From contig NZ_KQ950180.1 of NCBI RefSeq assembly GCF_001517975.1, positions 992,188 to 1,056,187 of the forward strand: DNA of 64,000 bases, in the 5' to 3' direction. Source of the stretch: Thermobifida cellulosilytica TB100. GTDB taxonomy: Bacteria; Actinomycetota; Actinomycetes; Streptosporangiales; Streptosporangiaceae. The stretch's first letter is position 1. The number at the start of each line of letters is the position of its first letter. Under the pieces are notes generated by a model. The model saw only the letters and a list, made by a program, of their open reading frames with translations. It ran no database searches and was not told the DNA's origin. Shown here piece by piece: positions 8,085 to 15,893 of the stretch. Position numbers and translations under genes: made by a program.

Positions 8085-9815
8085 ATGGCCGATCCGCAAG
8101 AAGTTCTCGCACGACGGGTGCAGTCCGCGCTCGGCGCCGCCTTCGGCTCCGAGTACGCCGACGCCGACCCGGTCATCCGCCCCTCGCAGTTCGCCGACTT
8201 CCAGGCCAACGTCGCGCTGGCACTGGCCAAGCAGTTGCGACGCTCCCCGCGCGACGCCGCCGCCGCGATCGTGGAGCACCTGGACGTCTCCGACGTCTGC
8301 CGCGAGGTCGAGATCAGCGGACCCGGCTTCATCAACCTGACGCTGCGCGACGAGTGGATCGCCGACCGGGTCCAGGACCTGCTCTCCGACGAGCGGCTGG
8401 GCACCCCGGTCCAGGAGCGCCAGAACATCCCCATCGACTACTCCGCGCCGAACGTGGCCAAGGAGATGCACGTCGGGCACCTGCGCACCACCGTCGTGGG
8501 CGACGCGCTGGCCCGCACCCTGGAGTTCCTCGGCCACCACGTCATCCGGCAGAACCACATCGGCGACTGGGGCACCCCCTTCGGCATGCTCATCGAGCAC
8601 CTGCTGGAGGTCGGGGAGGACTCCGCCGACGCCGCGCTGCTCAAGTCCGACCCCAACGCCTTCTACCAGGCGGCCCGGGCCAAGTTCGACGGCGACGAGG
8701 ACTTCGCCACGCGGGCGCGGCGCCGGGTGGTGGCGTTGCAGAGCGGCGACGCCGAGACGCTGCGGCTGTGGCACGACCTGATCGAGCTGTCCAAGATCTA
8801 CTTCAACCGGATCTACGACCGGCTCGACGTCACCCTCACCGACGACGACCTCGCCGGGGAGAGCACCTACAACGACATGCTCGGCCCGATCTGCGACGAG
8901 CTGTCCGAGAAAGGGCTCGCGGTGGTCAGCGACGGCGCGCTGTGCGTGTTCCTCGACGGTTTCACCGGCCGCGAGGGCAAGCCGGTGCCGCTGATCATCC
9001 GCAAGAGCGACGGCGGGTACGGCTACGCCACCACCGACCTGGCCACCATCAAGTACCGGGTGGAGCAGCTCAAGGCCGACCGCATCGTCTACGTCATCGG
9101 CGCCCCGCAGTCCCTGCACCTGCGCATGGTGTACGAGACCGCGCGCCAGGCCGGCTGGCTGGGCGACGCCGAGCCGATCCACGTGCAGATCGGCAACGTG
9201 CTCGGCTCCGACGGCAAGATCCTGCGCACCCGCAGCGGCGCGCCGATCCGGCTGATGGCGCTGCTGGACGAGGCCGTGGAGCGCGCCTCCGCGGTGGTCG
9301 CCGAGACCCGCCCCGAACTGGACGAGCAGACGCGCGCCGCGATCGCCCGCGACGTCGGCATCGGCGCGGTCAAGTACGCCGACCTGTCGATCGCGCACGA
9401 CACCGAGTACGTGTTCGACTTCGACCGCATGCTGGCGCTCAACGGCAACACCGGCCCCTACCTCCAGTACGCGGTCGCGCGCATCCGGTCGATCTTCCGC
9501 AGGGGCGGGCTCGACCCGGCGCAGGCCACCGGCCCGGTCCTGGTCACCGAGCCCGCCGAGCGCGCCCTGGCGCTCCGGCTGCTCGGCTTCGGCCCCACGG
9601 TCGTCCAGGTCGGCGACACCCTGGAGCCGCACCGGCTGTGCGCCTACCTGTTCGACCTGGCCCAGGCGTTCACCGCCTTCTACGAGGCGTGCCCGGTGCT
9701 CAAGGCCGAGCGGGACGACGTGCGCGCCTCCCGGCTGGCGCTGACCGCCGCCACCCTGTCCACCCTGGTCAAGGGCCTGGACCTGCTGGGCGTGCGGGCC
9801 CCCGAACAGATGTAG
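8085..9815 (+). CDS. argS: arginyl-tRNA synthetase
   Basis: A 576-aa class I aminoacyl-tRNA synthetase charging tRNA-Arg. The N-terminal Add1 domain precedes the HIGH box variant HVGH (residues 129-132). GSDGKILRTRSG stands where a KMSKS-like loop is expected, as in many ArgS proteins that lack a canonical one. The C-terminal DALR-type anticodon domain carries NGNTGPYLQYAVARI. Both the GTG at 8079 and the ATG at 8085 are possible; ATG is preferred. Only 9 bp separate it from the preceding gene, so they may be cotranscribed. A strong hairpin follows at 9827-9867. Confidence 0.95.
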   Translation: MADPQEVLARRVQSALGAAFGSEYADADPVIRPSQFADFQANVALALAKQLRRSPRDAAAAIVEHLDVSDVCREVEISGPGFINLTLRDEWIADRVQDLLSDERLGTPVQERQNIPIDYSAPNVAKEMHVGHLRTTVVGDALARTLEFLGHHVIRQNHIGDWGTPFGMLIEHLLEVGEDSADAALLKSDPNAFYQAARAKFDGDEDFATRARRRVVALQSGDAETLRLWHDLIELSKIYFNRIYDRLDVTLTDDDLAGESTYNDMLGPICDELSEKGLAVVSDGALCVFLDGFTGREGKPVPLIIRKSDGGYGYATTDLATIKYRVEQLKADRIVYVIGAPQSLHLRMVYETARQAGWLGDAEPIHVQIGNVLGSDGKILRTRSGAPIRLMALLDEAVERASAVVAETRPELDEQTRAAIARDVGIGAVKYADLSIAHDTEYVFDFDRMLALNGNTGPYLQYAVARIRSIFRRGGLDPAQATGPVLVTEPAERALALRLLGFGPTVVQVGDTLEPHRLCAYLFDLAQAFTAFYEACPVLKAERDDVRASRLALTAATLSTLVKGLDLLGVRAPEQM

Positions 9816-9826
9816 CCGACTCCGTC

Positions 9827-9867
9827 CGCGTGCGGGCCGCTCCGGAGGACGGGGCGGCCCGCACGCG
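9827..9867 (+). terminator. hairpin terminator after argS
   Basis: The 14-bp stem CGCGTGCGGGCCGC pairs perfectly with GCGGCCCGCACGCG across a 13-nt loop, 12 bp after the argS stop. There is no T-run, as is common in high-GC actinobacteria. Confidence 0.7.
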
Positions 9868-9971
9868 TTGCCTGCGTTCCGCTCGCCCCGGTCCGGCGGT
9901 TCACGCAATTGCATGCATACTCGCTACCGGACGTTCGTCCTCTGTTCACCTCGTCACCAGAAAGCAGACCC

Positions 9972-10571
9972 ATGACCGTACAGGCGGAGAACACGCAACA
10001 GGTGGGTCCCCAGCCGGGAACGTGGTACCTGGACCCGTTGCACTCCAATCTGATCTTCGTCGCCCACTACCTGCGCTTCGGCCGGGTCCAGGGCACCCTC
10101 AACCGGGCACGCGGAACGGTGCTGGTCGCCGAGAACCCGCTCGACTCCAAGGTGGAGGTGACGGTGGAGACCGGCAGCCTCAACACCGGGGTGCGGGCGC
10201 GGGACGCGCACCTGTGCTCGCCCGAGTTCCTGGACGCGGAGCGCTACCCGGAGACGCGGTTCGTCAGCACCGAGCTGGAGGAGCACCACGACCGCAGGGC
10301 CCACGCCTTCATCATGCGCGGCGACCTGACCCTGCACGGCGTGACGCGGCAGATCTCCCTGGACTGCCAGTGGGTGGGCGAGGCCCCGCACTACCTGGGG
10401 GTCGAGCACGGACACGGCCACTTCTTCACCGGCAGCGGGGTGGTGCGCCTGTCCGACTTCGGCATCAGCGACGGCGGCGAACTGCCCTGGGGCGGCCGCC
10501 TGATCGGCGACGAGGTCGACATCGTGCTGGAGCTGCGGCTCCAGGACCGCGAACCCGAAGAACTGGCGTAG
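9972..10571 (+). CDS. YceI-family protein
   Basis: A 199-aa YceI-like lipocalin-fold protein. The family binds polyisoprenoid or other amphiphilic ligands in a beta barrel. Recognisable segments are TWYLDPLHSNLIFVAHYLRF near residue 16, the ETRFVSTELEE strand, and LTLHGVTRQISLDCQW. No signal peptide is seen, so it is probably cytoplasmic, as in many actinobacterial members. The ATG at 9972 is chosen because the conserved domain begins soon after. The ligand is unknown. Confidence 0.85.
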   Translation: MTVQAENTQQVGPQPGTWYLDPLHSNLIFVAHYLRFGRVQGTLNRARGTVLVAENPLDSKVEVTVETGSLNTGVRARDAHLCSPEFLDAERYPETRFVSTELEEHHDRRAHAFIMRGDLTLHGVTRQISLDCQWVGEAPHYLGVEHGHGHFFTGSGVVRLSDFGISDGGELPWGGRLIGDEVDIVLELRLQDREPEELA

Positions 10572-10591
10572 CCCCCACACTCGCCGCCACC

Positions 10592-10657
10592 GCGATGATC
10601 TTGACGGTACCGCGGCCGCAGACACGGACCCGCCCTCCTCACTGTCAAGATCATCGC
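10592..10657. repeat. long inverted repeat, possible bidirectional terminator or dispersed element
   Basis: The arms at 10592-10608 and 10641-10657 pair over 17 bp with one mismatch (core GATGATCTTGAC), around a 32-nt GC-rich loop. It sits between the stop of the YceI gene and the stop of the leftward broken ORF, so it could terminate both. The arms are much less GC-rich than the surroundings, which is unusual for local terminators and suggests a REP- or MITE-like unit. Confidence 0.6.
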
Positions 10658-11017
10658 TGTTGCCCCAGCGCGTCCCGCACCCGCACCCACTCGGCGACGA
10701 TCCGTCTGCTGAGGCTGTCGTCCAGGCCGAACGCCCTGACCGCCCTGTCGGCCTGGACCCACAGCCACCGCTCGGCCTGCCCGTGGTCGCGCGCCCGGCC
10801 AGCCCAGCCCGACCACCCCACCAGTTGCAGCCGCTCGCCTGGGGAGGCCGCGCTGTCGACCCAGCCGGTCCAGGACCGCAACGGCCTGCGTATAGTACTC
10901 GTCCGCCCCAAGCCGCTCCCGAATCTGTTCTCGATTCGGGACAGTGCGCGGGGGCGGAGCTGTCGGCTGTCGGGAGCGCGACTCTGCCAGAGCCTCCAGG
11001 ATGCCCGCAACGCGCAA
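10651..11017 (-). pseudogene. frame-disrupted hypothetical gene
   Basis: Reading leftward, one frame begins around 11017 and stays protein-like through EQIRERLGADEYYTQAVAV (about 10870). It then becomes arginine/glycine shadow sequence, while a second frame takes over with RWLWVQADRAVRAFGLDD and ends at 10651 in a TGA inside the inverted-repeat arm. No single frame covers both protein-like halves, so a frameshift or small deletion near 10800-10870 is inferred. I recognise no family. It opens the low-GC accessory island that follows the YceI gene. Confidence 0.45.
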
Positions 11018-11251
11018 CCACCAAGCGGGATTTCCTGCACCAAAAGAGCGCTCGGTGCCCTGGTCAGGCGAGCCGGGATCCGGGATGTCGACTGTGATCT
11101 GTAGGGTGTCGATGCAGTTCAGAAGTTAAGAACCTCAATCTGAGAAAACGCGAAAAGAACAAAACCATCCGGTCACCGCAACTATGCTGAGTTCCGAATC
11201 CTCACGATCGGACGCCAACGGCGGGAGCGGGTTGGGAGGGAGATGCGGCAC

Positions 11252-12568
11252 ATGCTGCTGAGTTTCCGGGCCGCCAACCACCGGTCCCTGAAGGAGGAGC
11301 AGCAACTCCTGCTGGTTCCCGTACAGGACGCGTCCGAAGCCCCCAGCCTGGCGGAGCCCGAGTCGCTGCGGGTGGCGGGAATCTTCGGAGCGAACGCCTC
11401 CGGCAAGAGCAACGTCCTGAACGCACTGGGTTTCATGCAACGCATGGTGCGCGCATCAATGGCCAACCATGAGCCGGAGGCCGGGATCGACCGGGACCCC
11501 TTCGCACTGGATTCGCAGAGCCTGGTAGAACCGTCCAGCTACGTCGTGGACCTGTGGACCAACGATCTGCACTACACCTACGGCTTCGCTATCGACGACG
11601 TGCGGGTGGTCGAGGAGTGGCTGTACTGCTACCCCTTCAACGAGAAGCAGGTGATCTTCGAACGCGACGAGGAGGGCTACCACTTCGGGCCGGATCTCCC
11701 CGAGTCGGTCACTCAGGTCAAAGAGATCACCGAAGACAACATCCTCTTCCTGACCGTGGCGGCCCGCTCCAAGCAGCGCATCGTCCGACCGGTGTACGAC
11801 TGGTTCGCGCAGCATCTCAGTTTCTGGTCCGCGGCTCTCCGCTCAGTGCCGGAGCCGTGGTTCTCCAGGCCGCTCCACCGGTTCGCGGTGAATGAGCGGT
11901 CGCTCCCTCAGTTGGAAGAACTGCTCCGCGCAGCCGATACCGGGATCGAACGCCTGGAACTCAAGCGGTACTCCCCGACCGAATCCGAGATCGCCGAGGT
12001 GGAGGAACGGTACGCCGACGCGCCGGAGAGCCTCCGGCGTCACCGCATCCGCAGCCTCGACCGGGTGGAACTGCTCTTCCACCACCGCTCGGAAGATGGC
12101 AGTGTGCGCCCCCTCAGCATCCGACAGCAGTCACAGGGCACACGCACACTCCTCGATCTGGGACAAGAGGTCATCTCCGTGTTGCGGACGGGCTCTCTGA
12201 TGATCGTCGATGAACTGGACGCCAGCCTGCACCCTCTGCTGTCCGCCAAGATCATTGAACTTTTCAAGGACCCGAGAACCAATCCCCGGCGTGCGCAACT
12301 CCTGTTCTCCAGCCATGACGCCGCACTGCTGGGCTGGCTTCGCGGCAGCAGCGTGCTCGACCGCGAAGAAATCTGGTTCACCGAAAAAGACAAAGAGAAC
12401 GGAGCGACCCGTCTCCTCTCCTTGGTCGAGTACAAGGAGGATGAGAACGGCGACGAGAATCCGATGCTGTGGTACCTGACCGGTCGTTACGGCGCCGTTC
12501 CCGAGATTGTCGACAGCGAGTTCGACGCTGCGGTGCGCAGCGTTGGGGAGGGCAGCGCTCGTGGCTAG
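11252..12568 (+). CDS. AAA15/21-family ATPase, AbiLi/RloA-like
   Basis: A 438-aa OLD/RecF-like ATPase. Walker A GANASGKS is at residues 46-53, an ABC-type signature region is at QQSQGTRTLLDLG, Walker B is LMIVDELDAS (Asp320-Glu321), and the switch histidine is in LLFSSHDAALL. Such ATPases pair with an RloB-like TOPRIM protein in AbiL-type abortive infection against phage; the next gene is exactly that. The ATG at 11252 is preferred over 11243 because GGGAGG then has normal spacing. Base composition is clearly less GC-rich than the core genes on either side, a sign of transfer. The stop overlaps the partner's start by 8 bp. Confidence 0.82.
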   Translation: MLLSFRAANHRSLKEEQQLLLVPVQDASEAPSLAEPESLRVAGIFGANASGKSNVLNALGFMQRMVRASMANHEPEAGIDRDPFALDSQSLVEPSSYVVDLWTNDLHYTYGFAIDDVRVVEEWLYCYPFNEKQVIFERDEEGYHFGPDLPESVTQVKEITEDNILFLTVAARSKQRIVRPVYDWFAQHLSFWSAALRSVPEPWFSRPLHRFAVNERSLPQLEELLRAADTGIERLELKRYSPTESEIAEVEERYADAPESLRRHRIRSLDRVELLFHHRSEDGSVRPLSIRQQSQGTRTLLDLGQEVISVLRTGSLMIVDELDASLHPLLSAKIIELFKDPRTNPRRAQLLFSSHDAALLGWLRGSSVLDREEIWFTEKDKENGATRLLSLVEYKEDENGDENPMLWYLTGRYGAVPEIVDSEFDAAVRSVGEGSARG

Positions 12569-13151
12569 AAGGCCCGGGTTACGGGAGACCACGTTCGACC
12601 GCCGCCAAGGAAGCCGCGCGACGAAACGGAAGGTGCTCGTCGTCTGTGAGGGAGAGACCGAGTTCTCCTACTTCGAAGGACTGACCGAAAGCGATCTACC
12701 CGACGTCGATGTGGTGCTGCGCCCGGAGAAATCACGGAAAGGACCGCAGAAGGACCGCGTGATCGCCCATGCGCGGGAAGCACGGAGCAAGGCCGCCTAC
12801 TCTGCCGTGTGGGCGGTCTTCGACGCCGACGGGGAGAACGTGCGCGGCCTGTGTGAGGAGGCGGAAACCGCAGAGATCAACACCGCGGTCTCCAATCCGA
12901 CCTTCGAGGTCTGGCTGATCCTCCATCTGCGTGACCGGGTCAAGGCACGTACCGCCGCTGAATTGCAGAGAGAGCTCAAAAAACTACTGCCGCAGTGGAG
13001 CAAGGGGGCGGGGACCAAGTTCCACCACTTCGCCAAAGGTCTCCCTGACGCCTGCAAACGAGCCCGGCAGTACCCCGACTACCAGCTCCCCTCCACCCAG
13101 GTGTGGCGTCTGATGGCCGATATTTGCCAGTCGCCCCAAAGCACCTCCTGA
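12561..13151 (+). CDS. RloB-like TOPRIM protein (AbiLii-like)
   Basis: A 196-aa RloB-family protein, the presumed effector partner of the upstream ATPase. CEGETE (residues 29-34) supplies the TOPRIM-type glutamate, and FDAD (Asp88, Asp90) the metal-binding DxD. The family motif NPTFEVWLILH is at 112-122. By analogy with OLD-type nucleases it probably cuts nucleic acid when the ATPase senses infection. The GTG start at 12561 follows GGAGGGC and lies inside the last codons of the ATPase gene, so translation is coupled. Together they form a complete two-gene AbiL-like unit; no third component is visible. Confidence 0.8.
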   Translation: MARRPGLRETTFDRRQGSRATKRKVLVVCEGETEFSYFEGLTESDLPDVDVVLRPEKSRKGPQKDRVIAHAREARSKAAYSAVWAVFDADGENVRGLCEEAETAEINTAVSNPTFEVWLILHLRDRVKARTAAELQRELKKLLPQWSKGAGTKFHHFAKGLPDACKRARQYPDYQLPSTQVWRLMADICQSPQSTS

Positions 13152-13209
13152 CCACCGGCTCCCTCTGGTGTGCCAGTGTCTTCGGGAATCTCACGGGCAT
13201 TCCGCAGGC

Positions 13210-13620
13210 TCACCAGAACGCCTCCACAGCTTCTGCTCCGGGACCGGCGGACGGTGCCGTCCGGCCCGGAGCGTGGACAGGACAGGTCACAGGAGGAAGG
13301 TGGCGGCGAGGGCGGCGAGCCGTGCAGCGCTGTGCTGGCCAGGAACGCCACGGCGGCCAGCGCGGCGAGCATGTGCGAGTCGCCGCGGGGGCGGCGGTGG
13401 GCTGGTCGAGGGCGGCCAGCAGGTGCGGGGTGGCGTAGACCCAACGGCCGCCGACAGCGGCAGCGGCCATGCCCCCAGTGCCGTCACGGCGGTCGGGCAT
13501 GGCCCTGGGAGCATGGTCGTCGGCGGCCTGCGGGCAGGCCCGCAGCACCCCGGCGACGAACCGGCGGGCGGCGGCCACGCTGTCGGGCGTACCAGGAAAG
13601 GACGTGAGCGAGAGCGTCAC
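13210..13620 (-). pseudogene. remnant of an anti-sigma-like ATP-binding protein gene
   Basis: From the GTG at 13620 the frame begins with LSLTSFPGTPDSVAAARRF and VAGVLRACPQAADD. This is the usual N-terminus of actinobacterial HATPase_c regulatory proteins (RsbW-like). The expected continuation, with the SEL-x-TNA motif, is missing. After about residue 35 the frame becomes unrelated Arg/Pro-rich sequence. I read this as a truncated gene. The start overlaps the stop of the preceding small ORF (GTGA), so it once sat in a coupled operon with the two small genes at 13617-13966. Confidence 0.45.
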
Positions 13621-13781
13621 CGGCCCACCCCCACCGCGCGCCCCGGCAGGGCGCGTACTCGGGGAGCCGGGCGGGATGGGGGTGTGGGGCGGGCAGTGGC
13701 CTTACAGGTCCCCAGTCCCAGCCAGTCCAGCCGCACCCGCAACGCGTTGAGACACCCCGCCTGTCGGGTCGAGGCCGTCAT
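13617..13781 (-). CDS. small hypothetical protein, 54 aa
   Basis: A short ORF beginning MTASTRQAGCLNALRVRLDW, with ATGA overlap to the stop of the upstream 62-aa ORF and GTGA overlap to the ATPase remnant downstream. The tight translational coupling is the main evidence that it is a gene. The second half is Arg/Pro-rich and may be degraded. No family is recognised. Confidence 0.35.
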   Translation of the reverse strand: MTASTRQAGCLNALRVRLDWLGLGTCKATARPTPPSRPAPRVRALPGRAVGVGR

Positions 13782-13966
13782 GCGGCCGTCTCCTTGACCG
13801 AGGCGACCACGATCCGGCCCATGTCCCCCAGTCCCAGCAGTCCTGACGTCGGGACTCCACCCGCAGCCCGGCCATGGTCGTCCGGTCGAACCCCCGACAT
13901 GGCCGCGCCCACCGCCAGCCACGCCCTCTGCCAGGCCGTGCATGTCGTGTTCGTGTCGCCGTTCAT
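13778..13966 (-). CDS. small hypothetical protein, 62 aa
   Basis: The ORF starts with ATG at 13966 after GGGAGC and contains the hydrophobic stretch WQRAWLAVGAAMSGV followed by a Gly-rich tail. It is divergent from the XRE regulator across a short region holding a palindrome, and its stop overlaps the next small ORF. Small genes of this kind commonly sit next to WhiJ-like XRE regulators and HATPase genes in actinobacteria; that is from general knowledge, and I cannot name the family. Confidence 0.45.
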   Translation of the reverse strand: MNGDTNTTCTAWQRAWLAVGAAMSGVRPDDHGRAAGGVPTSGLLGLGDMGRIVVASVKETAA

Positions 13967-14011
13967 GCTCCCAGGTTTTCGCGGGCAGAATCTGAAACCT
14001 ATCCCCAGCAG

Positions 14012-14030
14012 TTATCCCAGGTGGGGATAA
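14012..14030. promoter_or_regulatory. palindromic operator candidate between divergent genes
   Basis: TTATCCC, five bases, GGGATAA is a perfect inverted repeat, with an extra TATCCCC half-site at 13999-14006. It lies 32 bp upstream of the XRE start and 46 bp upstream of the leftward small gene, so it is well placed for autoregulation by the XRE protein. Confidence 0.45.
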
Positions 14031-14061
14031 TGGCGGTCCCACCACAGTGAGAAGGGCTGCG

Positions 14062-14742
14062 ATGGCTGGACGGTCACCAGAGCCGATCGTCATTCCCGCT
14101 TGGGCGTGGAAACGTGAAGAAACGCGCCGAATTCTACAAGAACGCGACATTTCCGGCCTGCTCAGGTTCGCCCAGCGTTACAGCGGTGCCAGCCAGACCA
14201 GGCTTGCCGCGGCCACCGGAATAGCTCAGGGCCGCATCAGCGAGATCCTCAACGGCCGCAAGCGCGTCACCTCTTTCGACGTAGTCGAGCGCATCGCCGA
14301 CGGCCTGGGCATGCCCGACCAGGCACGCATGCTGTTCGGACTGGCACCCCTCAACCTGGCCATCCCCACCGGGGATGGTGCGCCGGCCGCGGCCCCCACG
14401 GCCCGGCTCTCCCCGCCTAGCGTGGAGGAGAAGGAGGACCGAGTGAAACGACGCCAGTTCATCAGCCTTGCCGGGACAGGCATCGCCGCCACTGCCGGAG
14501 CTCTGGACAGCGCAGACCGCATCGCCGCCGCCCTCACCCGCTACACCGCCCCCACCACCGCCCACACCCCCCGACATCACCGTCGAGGCACTGACCAGGG
14601 CCGTACGCGCAGCCAAGACCGGCTACCAGGCATGCCGCTACAGCGCGGTGGCCCAGCAACTTCCCACCCTGCTGGACCGGCTCGCCGCCACCTGCGCGCC
14701 AACATGACCGAACTCGTCGAACGCGCCGGAATCGCCGCATGA
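14062..14742 (+). pseudogene. truncated WhiJ-like XRE regulator
   Basis: The intact N-terminal part has a Cro/XRE helix-turn-helix (QTRLAAATGIAQGRISEIL, about residues 50-70 from the ATG at 14062) and the usual linker plus a RRQFISLAGTGIAATAG segment. Full-length relatives run to about 400 aa with a TPR-like C-terminus. Here the frame shifts near 14570: the true continuation (DITVEALTRAVRAAKTGYQ) is in another frame and stops at 14707. A short tail MTELVERAGIAA follows in the original frame. I infer a frameshift plus loss of most of the C-terminal half. The start has AGAAGG upstream. DNA binding may survive, ligand sensing probably not. Confidence 0.65.
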
Positions 14743-15296
14743 CCGAACAGACCAGAAGCCTCTACGTCGTGGTGTGCGCCGCCGGCCCCGCTCGCGATGT
14801 CGGAATCCTGGTCGGCATGGCCCAGGAGGAAGGCTGGACCGTCCAGGTCATCGCCACCCCGGCCGCGGTCGGCTTCATCGACGTCAAAGCCCTGGAACAG
14901 CAGACCGGCCGCCCAGTGCGCCACACCCACCGCAAACCCGGCCAACCCCGCTCCCCGAAGGCCGACGCCATCGTCGTCGCCCCGGCCACCTTCAACACCA
15001 TCAACAAACTCGCCAACGGAATCGCCGACAACTACGCCCTCGACGTGGTGAACGAAGCCATCGGACTCGGGGTCCCCATCGTCGTCTTACCGTTCGTCAA
15101 CTCGGCTTACGGAAAACGCGCGCCTTTCAGGAAGAATATTGACCTGCTTCGGAGAGAAGGGGTCTCTGTTGTTTTTGGAGAGTCGAGATTGCATGATCCC
15201 GGGGAAGGGGAAGCCAGTGGGAGGAAGTTTCCCTGGCGGCTTGCAATTGACTCGGTGTCTTCGGCAGACGGTTCTGAAAACGGTTCTGGTAATTAA
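14739..15296 (+). CDS. flavoprotein (HFCD-like, PF02441 type)
   Basis: A 185-aa protein with the flavodoxin-like fold of phosphopantothenoylcysteine decarboxylase relatives. LYVVVCAAGPARD near the N-terminus and the FMN-binding stretch IVVAPATFNTINKLANGIAD are characteristic. The ATG overlaps the stop of the XRE gene (ATGA), an arrangement often seen for this XRE/flavoprotein pair in actinobacteria. The last 35 residues are lower in GC and more polar than the rest, so the C-terminus may have been altered. Its substrate is unknown. Confidence 0.7.
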   Translation: MTEQTRSLYVVVCAAGPARDVGILVGMAQEEGWTVQVIATPAAVGFIDVKALEQQTGRPVRHTHRKPGQPRSPKADAIVVAPATFNTINKLANGIADNYALDVVNEAIGLGVPIVVLPFVNSAYGKRAPFRKNIDLLRREGVSVVFGESRLHDPGEGEASGRKFPWRLAIDSVSSADGSENGSGN

Positions 15297-15893
15297 GGGC
15301 GACAGGATCAGGGCTGCTGCTCGTGCAGGGTGAGACGGTCGTCTTGACGATCTCCGGTAGGAGATGTTGGAACGGATGAAGCAGGGGCGCCCCGAACCCG
15401 TGGTGTCGCTGCTCCCGTGTCAACACGGCTGCTGACGGCAACCGTGGACAGGGCTGGACAGCCCCAGAAGCATTGCCCTCTCGGGAAAGCCTCCGCCTGC
15501 CCAGATCTGAGGCCGATTCGGCTGGGGGGTCAGTAGGTTCTCACCGGTTCGGCCGTCAGGGGTGTGCTCGTCTGCGGGCATGGCTCTGGCCGCCCGGTCG
15601 TCGAAACGGTGAGGAGCAACCGGTAAACGTCCCGAAGGCACCCGGCGCAAGTCCGGCCACAGCCAAGCCGACCAACTGCGTCGAGGTCACCGAGACGGCC
15701 GCCGTCCCGGCGCACCCCGGCCGCGGTCACCTCGGGCTGCCGGTGACCGCGGCCGGGGTGCGTGTCGGCGGCGTTCAGCCGCCACCGCTGGCCCTGCCAG
15801 CCGGGACGTCCACGGCTCGGACGTGCGGCTTTCCCGCCCGGGCGCGTGCCCGCCGCCCGTGGGCTGCCCGCCGCCGTCCGGCCGTGGGCGTGC
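15297..15893. other. degenerate intergenic stretch
   Basis: About 600 bp between the flavoprotein and the leftward methylase gene. Apart from the DUF397 remnant (15625-15770) I see no intact gene. The first 150 bp are lower in GC and unlike the flanks. Inverted short repeats rich in CGGCCGCGG around 15710-15760 could end the methylase transcript. Confidence 0.4.
15625..15770 (+). pseudogene. DUF397 gene remnant
   Basis: Pieces of a DUF397 protein can be read by switching frames. GTRRKSGHSQ in one frame matches the usual WRKSSxS start. PTNCVEVTETAAV in another matches the CVEVA core, and HPGRGHLGLPVTA resembles the conserved H-P-x-L-G-H-L tail, with the expected VRDSK stretch lost. DUF397 genes normally accompany WhiJ-type XRE regulators, and the broken XRE gene is just upstream on the same strand, so the two probably decayed together. 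Confidence 0.5.

Noticed and set aside
6636-9914. Very long minus-strand open frame opposite the 449-aa protein and argS
   Set aside because: It is the antisense shadow of GC-biased codons; it has Gly/Arg/His-rich low-complexity content and no domain.
13617-14150. 177-aa minus-strand frame across the XRE start region
   Set aside because: It would cover the palindromic operator and the XRE start; the two shorter overlapping ORFs with ribosome sites explain the coding signal better.
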